64,000 bases of DNA, taken from contig NZ_BPWA01000001.1 of NCBI RefSeq assembly GCF_020521555.1, forward strand, positions 1,674,001 to 1,738,000, given 5' to 3'. The DNA comes from Rodentibacter sp. JRC1. GTDB lineage: Bacteria > Pseudomonadota > Gammaproteobacteria > Enterobacterales > Pasteurellaceae. Positions 18,287 through 26,722 of this stretch are shown one piece after another. The first letter of the stretch is position 1. Each line of letters opens with the position of its first letter. A model generated the notes under the pieces. The model ran no database searches. It was given only the letters and a program-made list of their open reading frames with translations, and was not told where the DNA came from. The translations under genes were made by a program, and so were the position numbers.

Positions 18287-18840
18287 GCACTGAAAAACAA
18301 CTGAATCATTTTTCCTTAATCAGCCGTTTATTCGGTAATTTATTTTATCGTGCACCGACAGATCCGATTCTTGCAGGTGCGTTTGATTGGCTTCAACAAA
18401 AAGGCTTAAACCAAGTTTGGGTATTGGAAGCCGATAAAGAAAGCGAGGCGGCATTAGATAATCTCCAACTAAAAATTGATTTATCCTTACTCGACCAAGA
18501 ATATCAAAAACTCTTTGGCTCCGAGGGCAAAGTGGCAACATCAATTTCTGCTTATGCTATTGATGTTGCGGATTTCATCGCATTTCGTCACGAACGTGGT
18601 ATGCCTGAAATTGACAATGCGGATCATTTTTCCTTGCTTTTACTTACCGCTTCTTGGCTCGAAGACAATGTAGATTCCGTTTCCGCTCAAAAAACTTTAT
18701 TTGAGGCGTTTTTATTGCCTTGTGCGGCAAAATTTTTAACTCAAGTGGAAACCTACGCGACTTTGCCGTTTTATCGTTCCCTCGCATATTTAACACGTGA
18801 AATCTTAGCGGCAATGGCAGATGAGTTGGAAGAAAACTAA
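18283..18840 (+). CDS. torD: TorD-family molybdoenzyme chaperone
   Basis: 185 residues, all helical, with the TorD motifs QEYQKLFGSEG and the E(R)GMPEIDNADHFSLLLLTASWL block. TorD-type chaperones hold the Tat signal peptide of TorA/TorZ/BisC-like reductases until the molybdenum cofactor is inserted. The likely client, TorZ, is encoded 26 kb away, but the molybdate genes are next door. The start at 18283 overlaps the previous stop (ATGA). Confidence 0.85.
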   Translation: MSTEKQLNHFSLISRLFGNLFYRAPTDPILAGAFDWLQQKGLNQVWVLEADKESEAALDNLQLKIDLSLLDQEYQKLFGSEGKVATSISAYAIDVADFIAFRHERGMPEIDNADHFSLLLLTASWLEDNVDSVSAQKTLFEAFLLPCAAKFLTQVETYATLPFYRSLAYLTREILAAMADELEEN

Positions 18841-18843
18841 TAA

Positions 18844-18876
18844 GAAGGGCTTGTTTTAAACAAGCCTCTTTTTTTG
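18844..18876 (+). terminator. Terminator after torD
   Basis: GGCTTG and CAAGCC form the core of a GC-rich hairpin over a short A/T loop, followed by seven T. It lies between torD and the converging modE. Confidence 0.85.
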
Positions 18877-18881
18877 TTCAA

Positions 18882-19649
18882 TTATCCTAATGTTGCCAAG
18901 ATAATCTGTTCCTGATCAACATGCACCCAAACCTGTTGTGCGATTTGGTAGTTATTCGGCTGGTTTATCGTGGCGCAAAATTCAATTTCAGTATTATCGA
19001 ATTGTAAGATCGCTTCTTCCTCATCAAGTGATTTTATCGTAACCGGAAATTGGTTTACCTGATTATCTAAGGGCTGTTCAGTGATTTTTACCCAAGGTGC
19101 TTTAAACATCAACATCACTTCTTTTTCTGTCATCAGCTTTAAGCGTGCGGCACTTTTTGTAGTAATCGAAACTTGCATTGGTTCCGGTAAATGAGCGACT
19201 TCCACATCTACCACGCAACGGGAATCAATAATGCGTTGACGTGCCACTTTGCCGAAGAATTGATTGCGTGCACTACTTTGCAGGGAAAAGCGGGCGGTTG
19301 CCGTGAGTAGGCTATCAAGCGGTAGGTTTTCATCTTGTAAAATTCGAAAAGCGTTATCTTGTGTTTTCTCCAGTAAATCATAAAGTTGGAGTAAGCGTTC
19401 CGCATAACCGGTTAATGCTGTGCCTCCGCCGTTTTTCCCGCCGGTATTGCGTTCTAATAAAGGGCTGGGACTGATTTTATTCATTGCCTCAAGATGATCC
19501 CATGCGCTTTTATAGCTGACGTTGGCATTTTTAGCCGCTTGATTGATTGAGCCGCATTGCTGAATTTCTTTAAGCAAACGAATGCGTTTGGGATCAATAA
19601 AGACCGCTTGTTGAAGTTTAATTGTTAATAAAATTTCAGTGTTTTTCAT
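18882..19649 (-). CDS. modE: Molybdate-responsive regulator ModE
   Basis: 255 residues starting MKNTEILLTIKLQQA. Residues 1-115 are the winged-helix domain with GSINQAAKNANVSYKSAWDHLEAMN; the C-terminal half holds two Mop/TOBE molybdate-binding domains (SARNQFFGKVARQRI onward). With molybdate it represses the uptake operon. The gene is divergent from modA across a ModE-like operator at 19720. GAGGTGG precedes the chosen ATG; longer in-frame versions would run into the operator region. Confidence 0.94.
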   Translation of the reverse strand: MKNTEILLTIKLQQAVFIDPKRIRLLKEIQQCGSINQAAKNANVSYKSAWDHLEAMNKISPSPLLERNTGGKNGGGTALTGYAERLLQLYDLLEKTQDNAFRILQDENLPLDSLLTATARFSLQSSARNQFFGKVARQRIIDSRCVVDVEVAHLPEPMQVSITTKSAARLKLMTEKEVMLMFKAPWVKITEQPLDNQVNQFPVTIKSLDEEEAILQFDNTEIEFCATINQPNNYQIAQQVWVHVDQEQIILATLG

Positions 19650-19719
19650 ATCCACCTCTAAATGCTGATGATGACATTCTACTCGAAAATACAAATTTTT
19701 GTATGAGTATCCTTTATTT

Positions 19720-19743
19720 CGCTATATAATTAAGTAGATAATG
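19720..19743. promoter_or_regulatory. ModE operator between modE and modA
   Basis: CGCTATATA and TAGATAATG are separated by six bases, matching the known inverted CGnTATATA-type ModE site with three changes in the second half. It is 20 bases before the modA start and would control modABC. Confidence 0.65.
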
Positions 19744-19762
19744 TTCGATGTGGAGATGATTT

Positions 19763-20539
19763 ATGAAAAAAACAACCGTTATTTCAACCGCACTTTCCTC
19801 TTTGCTTCTGTCGGTAGGATTGGGATTTTCCACAGGGGCTTATGCAAAAGTTACCGTATTTGCAGCGGTCTCTATGACTGATGCATTGCAACAAGTTGCC
19901 GCAGATTATGCAAAACAAAATCCTAAAAATGATGTGGTGTTTTCTTTTGCTTCTTCTTCAACTTTGGCAAAACAAGTGGAAGAAGGGGCACCGGCCGATA
20001 TTTTTGTTTCGGCAAGTAATAAATGGATGAAATATCTCTCTGAGAAAAAACTAACGCTGAAAGAAACCGAAAAAGTATTGGCCGGCAATGAGTTGGTATT
20101 AATTGCGCCGATAAAAAGTGCGGTCGATTTTGTTGATGTTTCCAAAGGGGAATGGACTGAAGCATTAAAAGACAGTTATTTATCCGTAGGTGATCCGGCA
20201 CACGTACCGGCAGGGCAATATGCGGAAGAATCATTAACCAAATTAAATCTGTGGGATAAAGTGAAAGCCCGTTTAGCCCGAGCAAAAGATGTGCGAGGCG
20301 CACTGGCATTGGTTGAGCGAGCGGAAGTACCTTATGGCATTGTGTATAGCACTGATGCAAAAGTGAGTAAAAATGTGAAAATCGTGGGAATATTTCCGAC
20401 AGATAGCCATAAACCGGTAGAGTATCCGATAGCGATTTTAAAAGATCGCAATAATGCGGATTCGCGTGATTTTTTGAAATATCTTGAATCGGATGCGGCA
20501 AAAAAAGTGCTTGAGAGCTATGGTTTCTCTGTGAAATAA
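19763..20539 (+). CDS. modA: Molybdate-binding periplasmic protein ModA
   Basis: 258 residues. A signal peptide (about 1-28, ending AYAK) is followed by the type II binding fold: VFAAVSMTDALQQVA, SFASSSTLAKQVEEGAPADIFVSAS and DPAHVPAGQYAEE are the oxyanion-contacting segments of ModA. It delivers molybdate or tungstate to ModBC. It is the first gene after the ModE site. A hairpin with a T-run separates it from modB. Confidence 0.96.
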   Translation: MKKTTVISTALSSLLLSVGLGFSTGAYAKVTVFAAVSMTDALQQVAADYAKQNPKNDVVFSFASSSTLAKQVEEGAPADIFVSASNKWMKYLSEKKLTLKETEKVLAGNELVLIAPIKSAVDFVDVSKGEWTEALKDSYLSVGDPAHVPAGQYAEESLTKLNLWDKVKARLARAKDVRGALALVERAEVPYGIVYSTDAKVSKNVKIVGIFPTDSHKPVEYPIAILKDRNNADSRDFLKYLESDAAKKVLESYGFSVK

Positions 20540-20560
20540 TTTGGGATAAGTTTGTGAGGT

Positions 20561-20585
20561 AAGGGCTGGAAACAGTCCTTTTTTA
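20561..20585 (+). terminator. Terminator-like hairpin between modA and modB
   Basis: AAGGGCTG-gaaa-CAGTCCTT followed by TTTT. Inside the mod operon, it could let modA be made in excess over modBC. Confidence 0.7.
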
Positions 20586-20631
20586 TATTTAGTGAGTAGT
20601 TCGTTTCTCCAAGCCAAAATAAGGATTTCGT

Positions 20632-21360
20632 TTGTTCACTCAACTTCTTTCTTTTTTTAATCTAAGCTCATTAGAAATCGATGCCATTCGCTTGAGTTTA
20701 AGTGTGGCATTCAACGCAATGCTTTGGAGCTTGCCTTTTGCGATTTTGATTGCATGGTTATTGGCACGCAAGAATTTTTACGGTAAATCATTTATCACAG
20801 GTATTATCCATTTACCTTTGGTGCTTCCTCCGGTGGTCATCGGTTATTTATTGTTGGTTGCTATGGGGCGAAATGGAGTTATCGGCAAATATTTGTATCA
20901 ATGGTTCGGCGTGTCTTTCGGATTTAGCTGGAAAGGGGCGGCTCTGGCTTCTGCGGTTGTGGCGTTTCCTTTGGTTGTTCGGGCAATTCGCCTTTCTTTG
21001 GAAAGTATCGATATTAAGTTGGAACAAGCTGCACAAACCCTAGGAGCATCTGCTTGGCGTGTATTTTTCACCATTACTTTACCCCTTTCATTGCCGGGCG
21101 TGTTAGCCGGCTTAGTGCTTGGTTTTGCCCGCTCTTTGGGCGAATTTGGTGCAACCATTACCTTTGTTTCGAATATTGCCGGAGAAACACAGACGATTCC
21201 TCTTGCAATGTATTCTTTTATTCAAACACCGGGGGCAGAAGAGCAAACGATGCGTTTATGTCTCTTTGCGATTATTCTTTCATTGATTTCTTTACTTGCT
21301 TCCGAATGGCTTGGTAAGCGAATGCAGAAAAAATTGGGGGAAGCTAATGTTGCAAATTAA
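20632..21360 (+). CDS. modB: Molybdate ABC transporter permease ModB
   Basis: 242 residues with five to six membrane helices and the EAA loop [21 protein letters not shown], where the ATPase docks. [10 protein letters not shown] is typical of ModB. The start is TTG at 20632 with AAGGA nine bases upstream; there is no good ATG before the conserved region. The end overlaps modC by 14 bases. Confidence 0.94.
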   Translation: MFTQLLSFFNLSSLEIDAIRLSLSVAFNAMLWSLPFAILIAWLLARKNFYGKSFITGIIHLPLVLPPVVIGYLLLVAMGRNGVIGKYLYQWFGVSFGFSWKGAALASAVVAFPLVVRAIRLSLESIDIKLEQAAQTLGASAWRVFFTITLPLSLPGVLAGLVLGFARSLGEFGATITFVSNIAGETQTIPLAMYSFIQTPGAEEQTMRLCLFAIILSLISLLASEWLGKRMQKKLGEANVAN

Positions 21361-22402
21361 TGTGAAAAAACAATTAGCGCAATTTACGTTACAAACGAAT
21401 TTGCAAATTCCGGCTCAAGGTGTCACGGCGATTTTCGGTTTATCGGGTTCAGGCAAAACCTCATTAATTAATTTGGTGAGTGGCTTAATGCTACCGGATG
21501 AAGGATTTATTCGTTTAAATGACCGCACTTTGGTAGATATTGATAACCAAGAAAATATCCCCACTCATCAGCGAAGAATCGGCTATGTATTCCAAGATGC
21601 GCGTTTGTTTCCTCATTACACGGTGAAGGGGAATCTACGCTATGGTGCGAGGAATATTGCGAAAGCGGATTTTGATTATATTGTGGAATTATTGGGTATT
21701 CGGCATTTGTTAAAACGTTATCCGCTTACGCTATCGGGCGGGGAAAAACAACGTGTTGCTATCGGAAGGGCTTTGCTTGCCGATCCGGATATTTTACTTA
21801 TGGATGAACCGCTTTCTGCGTTAGATGTACCGCGGAAACGGGAATTAATGGAATATCTTGAATGCCTTTCCAACGAAATTAATGTGCCTATTTTATATGT
21901 TAGCCACAGTTTAGATGAGCTTCTCTGTCTAGCGGATCGTGTCGTGTTAATGGAGGACGGCGTTGTTAAGGCCTATGATACGCTAGAAAGAATTTGGAAC
22001 AGTCCGGTTTTTGCTCCGTGGAAAAGCGAAAGTGGACAGAGTAGTGTGCTGGCGTTACCCGTTTATTTACATAATCCGCCTTATAAAATGACCGCACTTT
22101 CTTTGGGTTATCAAACGCTGTGGATTAATCAAGTTCAGGAGGAGGTGGGGAAACTTGTACGTGTGTGCATTTATAGTTCGGACGTGTCTATCGCCTTACA
22201 AAAGCCGGAACAAACCAGTATTCGAAATATTTTATGCGGGCAAATCGTGCAGATCGAAGTGCTTGATAAACGGGTGGATGTCGCCGTGTTGGTGGAAGGA
22301 CATAAAATGTGGGCGAGTATTAGTAAATGGGCGCAAAATGAACTGCGTTTTGCGGTGGGAATGAATGTTTACGTACAAATTAAAGCCGTGTCGGTGGTTT
22401 AA
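21347..22402 (+). CDS. modC: Molybdate ABC transporter ATPase ModC
   Basis: 352 residues. The ATPase domain shows Walker [10 protein letters not shown] (near residue 33), the Q-loop, signature LSGGEKQR (near 130), Walker B ILLMDEP and the switch His in [10 protein letters not shown]-terminal Mop/TOBE domain (about 285-350) allows regulation by bound molybdate. GGGGGAAG precedes the ATG at 21347. Two uptake sequences lie inside the gene. Confidence 0.95.
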   Translation: MLQINVKKQLAQFTLQTNLQIPAQGVTAIFGLSGSGKTSLINLVSGLMLPDEGFIRLNDRTLVDIDNQENIPTHQRRIGYVFQDARLFPHYTVKGNLRYGARNIAKADFDYIVELLGIRHLLKRYPLTLSGGEKQRVAIGRALLADPDILLMDEPLSALDVPRKRELMEYLECLSNEINVPILYVSHSLDELLCLADRVVLMEDGVVKAYDTLERIWNSPVFAPWKSESGQSSVLALPVYLHNPPYKMTALSLGYQTLWINQVQEEVGKLVRVCIYSSDVSIALQKPEQTSIRNILCGQIVQIEVLDKRVDVAVLVEGHKMWASISKWAQNELRFAVGMNVYVQIKAVSVV

Positions 22403-22506
22403 GTTTATATATCCTTAGATTATAAGCTATAACAAAAAATAATTAGATTTTTGATTTGGAAGCCTATCTAATACCACTATCCGATTGTTTTATGAAGGAA
22501 ATAAAT

Positions 22507-23835
22507 ATGCTATTTCTTGTACTTGCCATTTTTGCACTTATTCTGGTCCTGCTCGGTCATCTTTATAAAAAGACCCAAAAACTAGGGCAAACAGTATTTA
22601 TCGGCTTGGTGCTTGGTTTGGGGTCAGGTGCGTTGTTACAAAATATCGGCAATGGAGAGAGCGTAAAAAGCACATTAGACTGGATCAATCTTGTGGGCGG
22701 TGGTTATGTTCGTTTATTACAAATGATTGTAATGCCTCTGGTTTTTGTCTCCATTCTGTCGGCAATTACCCGTTTAAATGAGGCGCGTTCTTTAGGAAAA
22801 ATTAGCTTTAGCGTGCTTTCGGTATTGCTTGTTACCACCGCAATTGCTGCCTTTATCGGCATTATTATGGTGCAAGTGTTTGGTTTAACGGCTGAAGGAT
22901 TAGTAGCGGGGGAACGTGAATTAGCAGCGCAAACGAAAGTATTAGGTCGTGCGGATCAAATTAACGGATTAAGTGTCCCTACCATGTTGCTTTCTTTCAT
23001 TCCGAAAAATCCTTTTGCCGAATTGACAGGGGCAAATCCGACTTCGATTATTAGTGTTGTTATTTTCTCTGCATTCTTAGGTGTGGCGACATTGAGTTTA
23101 CGCAAAGAAAATCAAGAATTAGGTGATCGCATTGCACAAGGCGTAGAAACTTTAAATAAATTAGTCGCACGTTTGGTGCGTTTTGTTATTCGTTTAACAC
23201 CTTATGGCGTATTCGCATTAATGATTAAAGTCGGCGCAACATCCAAATGGGCGGATATTTTAAATTTGGGTAGCTTTATTGTTGCTTCTTATATTGCGAT
23301 TTTCCTAATGTTTGTTGTACATGGCGTGTTGCTTTTTTTATCCGGTATCAACCCGATTCAATACTTCAAAAAAGTTATGCCGACATTGGCGTTTGCATTC
23401 AGTTCCCGTTCAAGCGCAGCTACTATTCCGCTTAATATAGAAACACAGACGAATAAACTCGGTAATAATTCGGCTATTGCAAATTTCTCTGCAACATTCG
23501 GTGCGACAATCGGGCAAAATGGTTGCGCAGGGATTTATCCTGCAATGTTGGCAGTCATGGTTGCCCCAACCGTGGGGATTGATCCTTTCAGCGTAAGTTA
23601 TATCGCCACGCTTGTTTTAGTGGTTGCGATTTCTTCCTTTGGCATCGCCGGAGTGGGCGGTGGTGCGACATTTGCCGCAATCGTTGTTCTTTCTACTTTA
23701 GGTTTGCCTTTGGAATTAGTGGGATTATTGATTTCTATCGAACCGCTAATTGATATGGGACGTACTGCATTAAATGTAAACGGTGCAATGACAGCCGGCA
23801 CATTGAGTAGTAAGTGGCTAAAATTGAAAGAATAA
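22507..23835 (+). CDS. tcyP: L-cystine:Na+/H+ symporter, TcyP type
   Basis: 442 residues of the DAACS (dicarboxylate/amino acid:cation) family. FSSRSSAATIPLNIETQ is the re-entrant SSAAT motif, and NGCAGIYPAMLAVMVAPTVG, FGIAGVGGGATFAAIVVL and ALNVNGAMTAG are characteristic of the TcyP/YdjN cystine branch. It has its own ribosome site (AAGGAAAT) and seems to be a single-gene unit ended by a strong hairpin. Cystine is the best substrate guess. Confidence 0.85.
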   Translation: MLFLVLAIFALILVLLGHLYKKTQKLGQTVFIGLVLGLGSGALLQNIGNGESVKSTLDWINLVGGGYVRLLQMIVMPLVFVSILSAITRLNEARSLGKISFSVLSVLLVTTAIAAFIGIIMVQVFGLTAEGLVAGERELAAQTKVLGRADQINGLSVPTMLLSFIPKNPFAELTGANPTSIISVVIFSAFLGVATLSLRKENQELGDRIAQGVETLNKLVARLVRFVIRLTPYGVFALMIKVGATSKWADILNLGSFIVASYIAIFLMFVVHGVLLFLSGINPIQYFKKVMPTLAFAFSSRSSAATIPLNIETQTNKLGNNSAIANFSATFGATIGQNGCAGIYPAMLAVMVAPTVGIDPFSVSYIATLVLVVAISSFGIAGVGGGATFAAIVVLSTLGLPLELVGLLISIEPLIDMGRTALNVNGAMTAGTLSSKWLKLKE

Positions 23836-24185
23836 CTGTAGGTGTTATTCTCATTTTATAAAGATATTAAGTCTTTATACATAAATAAAAACCTGTAAAA
23901 AAACTGCCCCAAAAGTTGGTTAACTACCGATAAATGGGGCAGCTTTTTTTATGGCTAAATTTATTTAGTTATTCGAATAGTACGTTATTAACTCCTAGGT
24001 AGGTTTTGACAGACATATTGTTCTTGATAATTTTAATAAATCGCTTTATGGGGGAGGGATTGAGTTACTTGTGAAGTCCATTCAATACTTTTTTACTCCA
24101 AGTTTGCTATAGAAACTGGTTATTATTCATCAATTTAGTTACAATTCGACGGTTTTATTTTTTAACTCATTTTTAGGAGAATATT
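23836..24185. other. Intergenic region between tcyP and scrA-like gene
   Basis: Besides the terminator at 23897-23950, this holds about 230 A/T-rich bases leading to the PTS gene and AGGAGA before its ATG. I see no convincing operator, RNA gene or remnant. Confidence 0.5.
23897..23950. terminator. Terminator after tcyP
   Basis: CTGCCCCA and TGGGGCAG are flanked by A-run and T-run, with a 23-base loop. Strong and potentially bidirectional. Confidence 0.75.
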
Positions 24186-25604
24186 ATGAACTTTCCCAAA
24201 ATCGCTGAACAAGTGATAGAAAAGCTAGGTGGCAAAAGTAATATTGCCACCGCAGCACATTGCGCAACACGTTTACGCATCGTCTTGAATGATGAAAGTA
24301 AAGTTGACAAAGAAGGTATTGACAATATTGACGGCGTTAAAGGTCAATTTTCTGTTGCCGGTCAATATCAAATTATTTTTGGTTCGGGTACTGTGAATAA
24401 AGTTCACGAAGAACTTACTAAGCAACTCGGCATTGGTGATGTGAGTAAAGCGGAAATTGCCGAAGCGGCTGCCGGTAACCAAGGCTTATTACAACGTTTG
24501 GTGAAAGGATTAGCGGATATTTTCGTCCCTATCATTCCGGCGATTGTAGCAGGCGGTTTGTTGATGGGGATTCATTCAATGTTAACCTCCATCGGCTTTT
24601 TCTGGGAAGGTCATTCTGTGGTGACGAAATACCCTGAAGTTTCCGATTTGGTGGACTTCATTAATACAATTGCGAATGCGCCGTTTGTATTTTTGCCGGT
24701 ATTGCTTGGTTTTTCCGCCACCCGTAAATTTGGCGGTAACCCGTTCTTAGGTGCGGCACTAGGGATGCTTTTGGTTCATCCTGCCTTGGCAGATGGTTGG
24801 AACTATGCGAAAACCTTAATGGAAGGCAACATCAAATATTGGAATATCTTTGGTTTTGAAATCGAGAAAGTCGGCTACCAAGGCACGGTGATCCCAACTA
24901 TTATTTCTGCTTGGGTACTTGCTACATTGGAAAAAACATTCCGTAAATTCGTGCCGTCTTATTTGGATAACCTTATCACACCGTTATTCTCATTGTTTAT
25001 TGCCGGTTGTTTGGCATTTACCGTGATTGGTCCGTTCGGTCGCGAAGCCGGTTCTTTGATTTCAGCAGGTTTAACTTGGCTCTATGATACTCTTGGTTTT
25101 GTCGGTGGTGCGATTTTCGGTACTTTTTATGCGCCAATCGTAATTACCGGTATGCACCAAACCTTTATTGCGGTGGAAACGCAATTGTTAGCGGATGTAG
25201 CCCGTACCGGCGGTACTTTTATTTTCCCTATCGCTGCAATGTCTAATATTGCTCAGGGTGCCGCCTGTTTAGGTGTGGCGCTTGCATTGAAAGATCCGAA
25301 AGTTCGCGGTTTAGCCGTGCCTTCCGGTATTTCCGCATTATTGGGTATTACCGAACCGGCAATGTTCGGTGTGAACTTACGCTATCGTCAGGCTTTCTTT
25401 GCCGCAATGATCGGTTCAGGTTTGGCAAGTGCCTTTATTGCTTTCTTTAATGTAAAAGCCATCGCATTGGGAGCGGCAGGCTTCCTTGGCATACCATCAA
25501 TCAAACCTGATAGTTTGGCGATGTATAGTGTAGGAATGGCGATTTCCTTTATCATTGCATTCAGCTTATCTTTCGTAATGGTAAAACGTGCGAATGCAAA
25601 ATAG
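24186..25604 (+). CDS. PTS permease, sucrose/trehalose-type EIIBC (ScrA-like)
   Basis: 472 residues. The EIIB domain (1-90) has its phosphocysteine Cys26 in HCATRLRIVL, followed by GVKGQFSVAGQYQIIFGSG; the EIIC domain has about ten helices with FVPIIPAIVAGGLLMG and the conserved GITEPAMFG. There is no EIIA domain, so EIIA-Glc (Crr) would have to supply phosphate. The sequence looks closer to ScrA than to TreB. Unusually no sucrose or trehalose-phosphate hydrolase, repressor or kinase is adjacent, so the sugar remains uncertain. Confidence 0.82.
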   Translation: MNFPKIAEQVIEKLGGKSNIATAAHCATRLRIVLNDESKVDKEGIDNIDGVKGQFSVAGQYQIIFGSGTVNKVHEELTKQLGIGDVSKAEIAEAAAGNQGLLQRLVKGLADIFVPIIPAIVAGGLLMGIHSMLTSIGFFWEGHSVVTKYPEVSDLVDFINTIANAPFVFLPVLLGFSATRKFGGNPFLGAALGMLLVHPALADGWNYAKTLMEGNIKYWNIFGFEIEKVGYQGTVIPTIISAWVLATLEKTFRKFVPSYLDNLITPLFSLFIAGCLAFTVIGPFGREAGSLISAGLTWLYDTLGFVGGAIFGTFYAPIVITGMHQTFIAVETQLLADVARTGGTFIFPIAAMSNIAQGAACLGVALALKDPKVRGLAVPSGISALLGITEPAMFGVNLRYRQAFFAAMIGSGLASAFIAFFNVKAIALGAAGFLGIPSIKPDSLAMYSVGMAISFIIAFSLSFVMVKRANAK

Positions 25605-25621
25605 TTTTTAATTAAAACAAA

Positions 25622-25651
25622 AAAGTGCGGTGAAAATAACCGCACTTTTTC
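25622..25651. terminator. Terminator made of two inverted uptake sequences
   Basis: AAAAAGTGCGGT and ACCGCACTTTTT, 7 bases apart, form a perfect 12-base stem. It sits between the converging scrA-like gene and mtgA and can serve both. Confidence 0.85.
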
Positions 25652-25654
25652 TAT

Positions 25655-26407
25655 CTAATCCAATCTTTTTAAATAACCCGTTCCCAACTGATTCATCTGT
25701 CGCATAATCCATTGCTGTTTTTTACGAATTAAAACGCTCGGTTTATTTACTTTGTAGATAATCGGATTAGGTAACACAGCGGCTAGCAATGCCGCTTCTC
25801 TTTGGGTTAAGTGTTTTGCCGATTTTTTAAAATAAAAACGGCTTGCCGCTTCCACACCAAAAATTCCGTCACCGAATTCTGCAATATTTAGGTACACTTC
25901 TAAAATTCGTTTTTTTGACCAACCAAGCTCTAATAATATTGTTGCGGGTACTTCCAAGCCTTTACGTAACCAGCTTTGCCCGTGCCAAAGCATCAAATTT
26001 TTAGCGGTTTGTTGTGAGATAGTTGAACCGCCCCGAATTTGGCGTTTTGATTTTTCGTTATATTTAAAGGCTTTTTGAATGGCTTTCAGATCAAATCCGT
26101 GATGTTGAGAAAATTTTTGATCTTCGGCTGCAATGACGGCGAGCTGCATATAAGGTGAAATATTTTCAATTCCACGCCAACTTGATTTTGCGTGATAACG
26201 GAAATCACCTTGTAGCCAGTGGCTGATTTGTTGTTGTGCCATATAGGCTGAAAAGGGAATAGGAACAAAGCGAAAAATCAACACAAAAGCAAAAATGGCG
26301 AAGAAAAACCGAATTGCTATGCGTTGCCAATTTTTCTTCCACCATTTGGGATTGAGTAATTGTAAAAGTGCGGTCAATATTCGCTTAGTTTTTTTCAATA
26401 TTATCAA
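25655..26407 (-). CDS. mtgA: Monofunctional peptidoglycan transglycosylase
   Basis: About 250 residues: an N-terminal membrane anchor (about 30-50) and a GT51 domain with [16 protein letters not shown] (catalytic Glu), [14 protein letters not shown] and [20 protein letters not shown]. It polymerises lipid II into glycan strands at the inner membrane. The start is TTG at 26407 or 26398 and overlaps the end of trpR, so coupling to trpR translation is likely. Confidence 0.93.
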   Translation of the reverse strand: MIILKKTKRILTALLQLLNPKWWKKNWQRIAIRFFFAIFAFVLIFRFVPIPFSAYMAQQQISHWLQGDFRYHAKSSWRGIENISPYMQLAVIAAEDQKFSQHHGFDLKAIQKAFKYNEKSKRQIRGGSTISQQTAKNLMLWHGQSWLRKGLEVPATILLELGWSKKRILEVYLNIAEFGDGIFGVEAASRFYFKKSAKHLTQREAALLAAVLPNPIIYKVNKPSVLIRKKQQWIMRQMNQLGTGYLKRLD

Positions 26408-26690
26408 GATGTTGTTTTACCCATTCTATAAAATCGGGATCCATTGTTTTAATCATATTAGAACCGCGGGTGATGGTTGCCGCACTGGTATTCAGATTTT
26501 GCTGAATTTCACGTTGGGATAAATTTTTGTCTAATAATTGAGAGACAATTTGTAAACGTAGTCCCACGGCATCGCGTTCGTCAGGTGTGAGAAGTAAAGT
26601 TAAAAGCTCTTGGGCTTTTCCTTGTTTGAACGCGGTTTGCAGCATTGTAAGGAAAGCATTCCACTGATCTAAATTTCGGCTGATATACAT
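26385..26690 (-). CDS. trpR: Trp operon repressor TrpR
   Basis: 101 residues, all helical, with the helix-turn-helix [25 protein letters not shown]. With tryptophan bound it represses trp and aromatic genes. A TrpR-like operator lies immediately upstream of the start, so the gene should be autoregulated. It lies between slt and mtgA on one strand. Confidence 0.96.
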   Translation of the reverse strand: MYISRNLDQWNAFLTMLQTAFKQGKAQELLTLLLTPDERDAVGLRLQIVSQLLDKNLSQREIQQNLNTSAATITRGSNMIKTMDPDFIEWVKQHLDNIEKN

Positions 26691-26702
26691 AATGAGTATC
26701 CT

Positions 26703-26720
26703 ATACTATTAAACTAGTGC
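26703..26720 (-). promoter_or_regulatory. TrpR operator upstream of trpR
   Basis: ATACTATTAAACTAGTGC matches the TrpR palindrome GTACTAGTTAACTAGTAC at 14 of 18 positions and resembles the E. coli aroH operator. It ends 12 bases before the trpR start codon. Confidence 0.7.
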
Positions 26721-26722
26721 GC

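Noticed and set aside
24001..24180. Possible CRP half-site (CTTGTGAAGTCC) before the scrA-like gene
   Set aside because: Only one half matches; too weak to list as a site.
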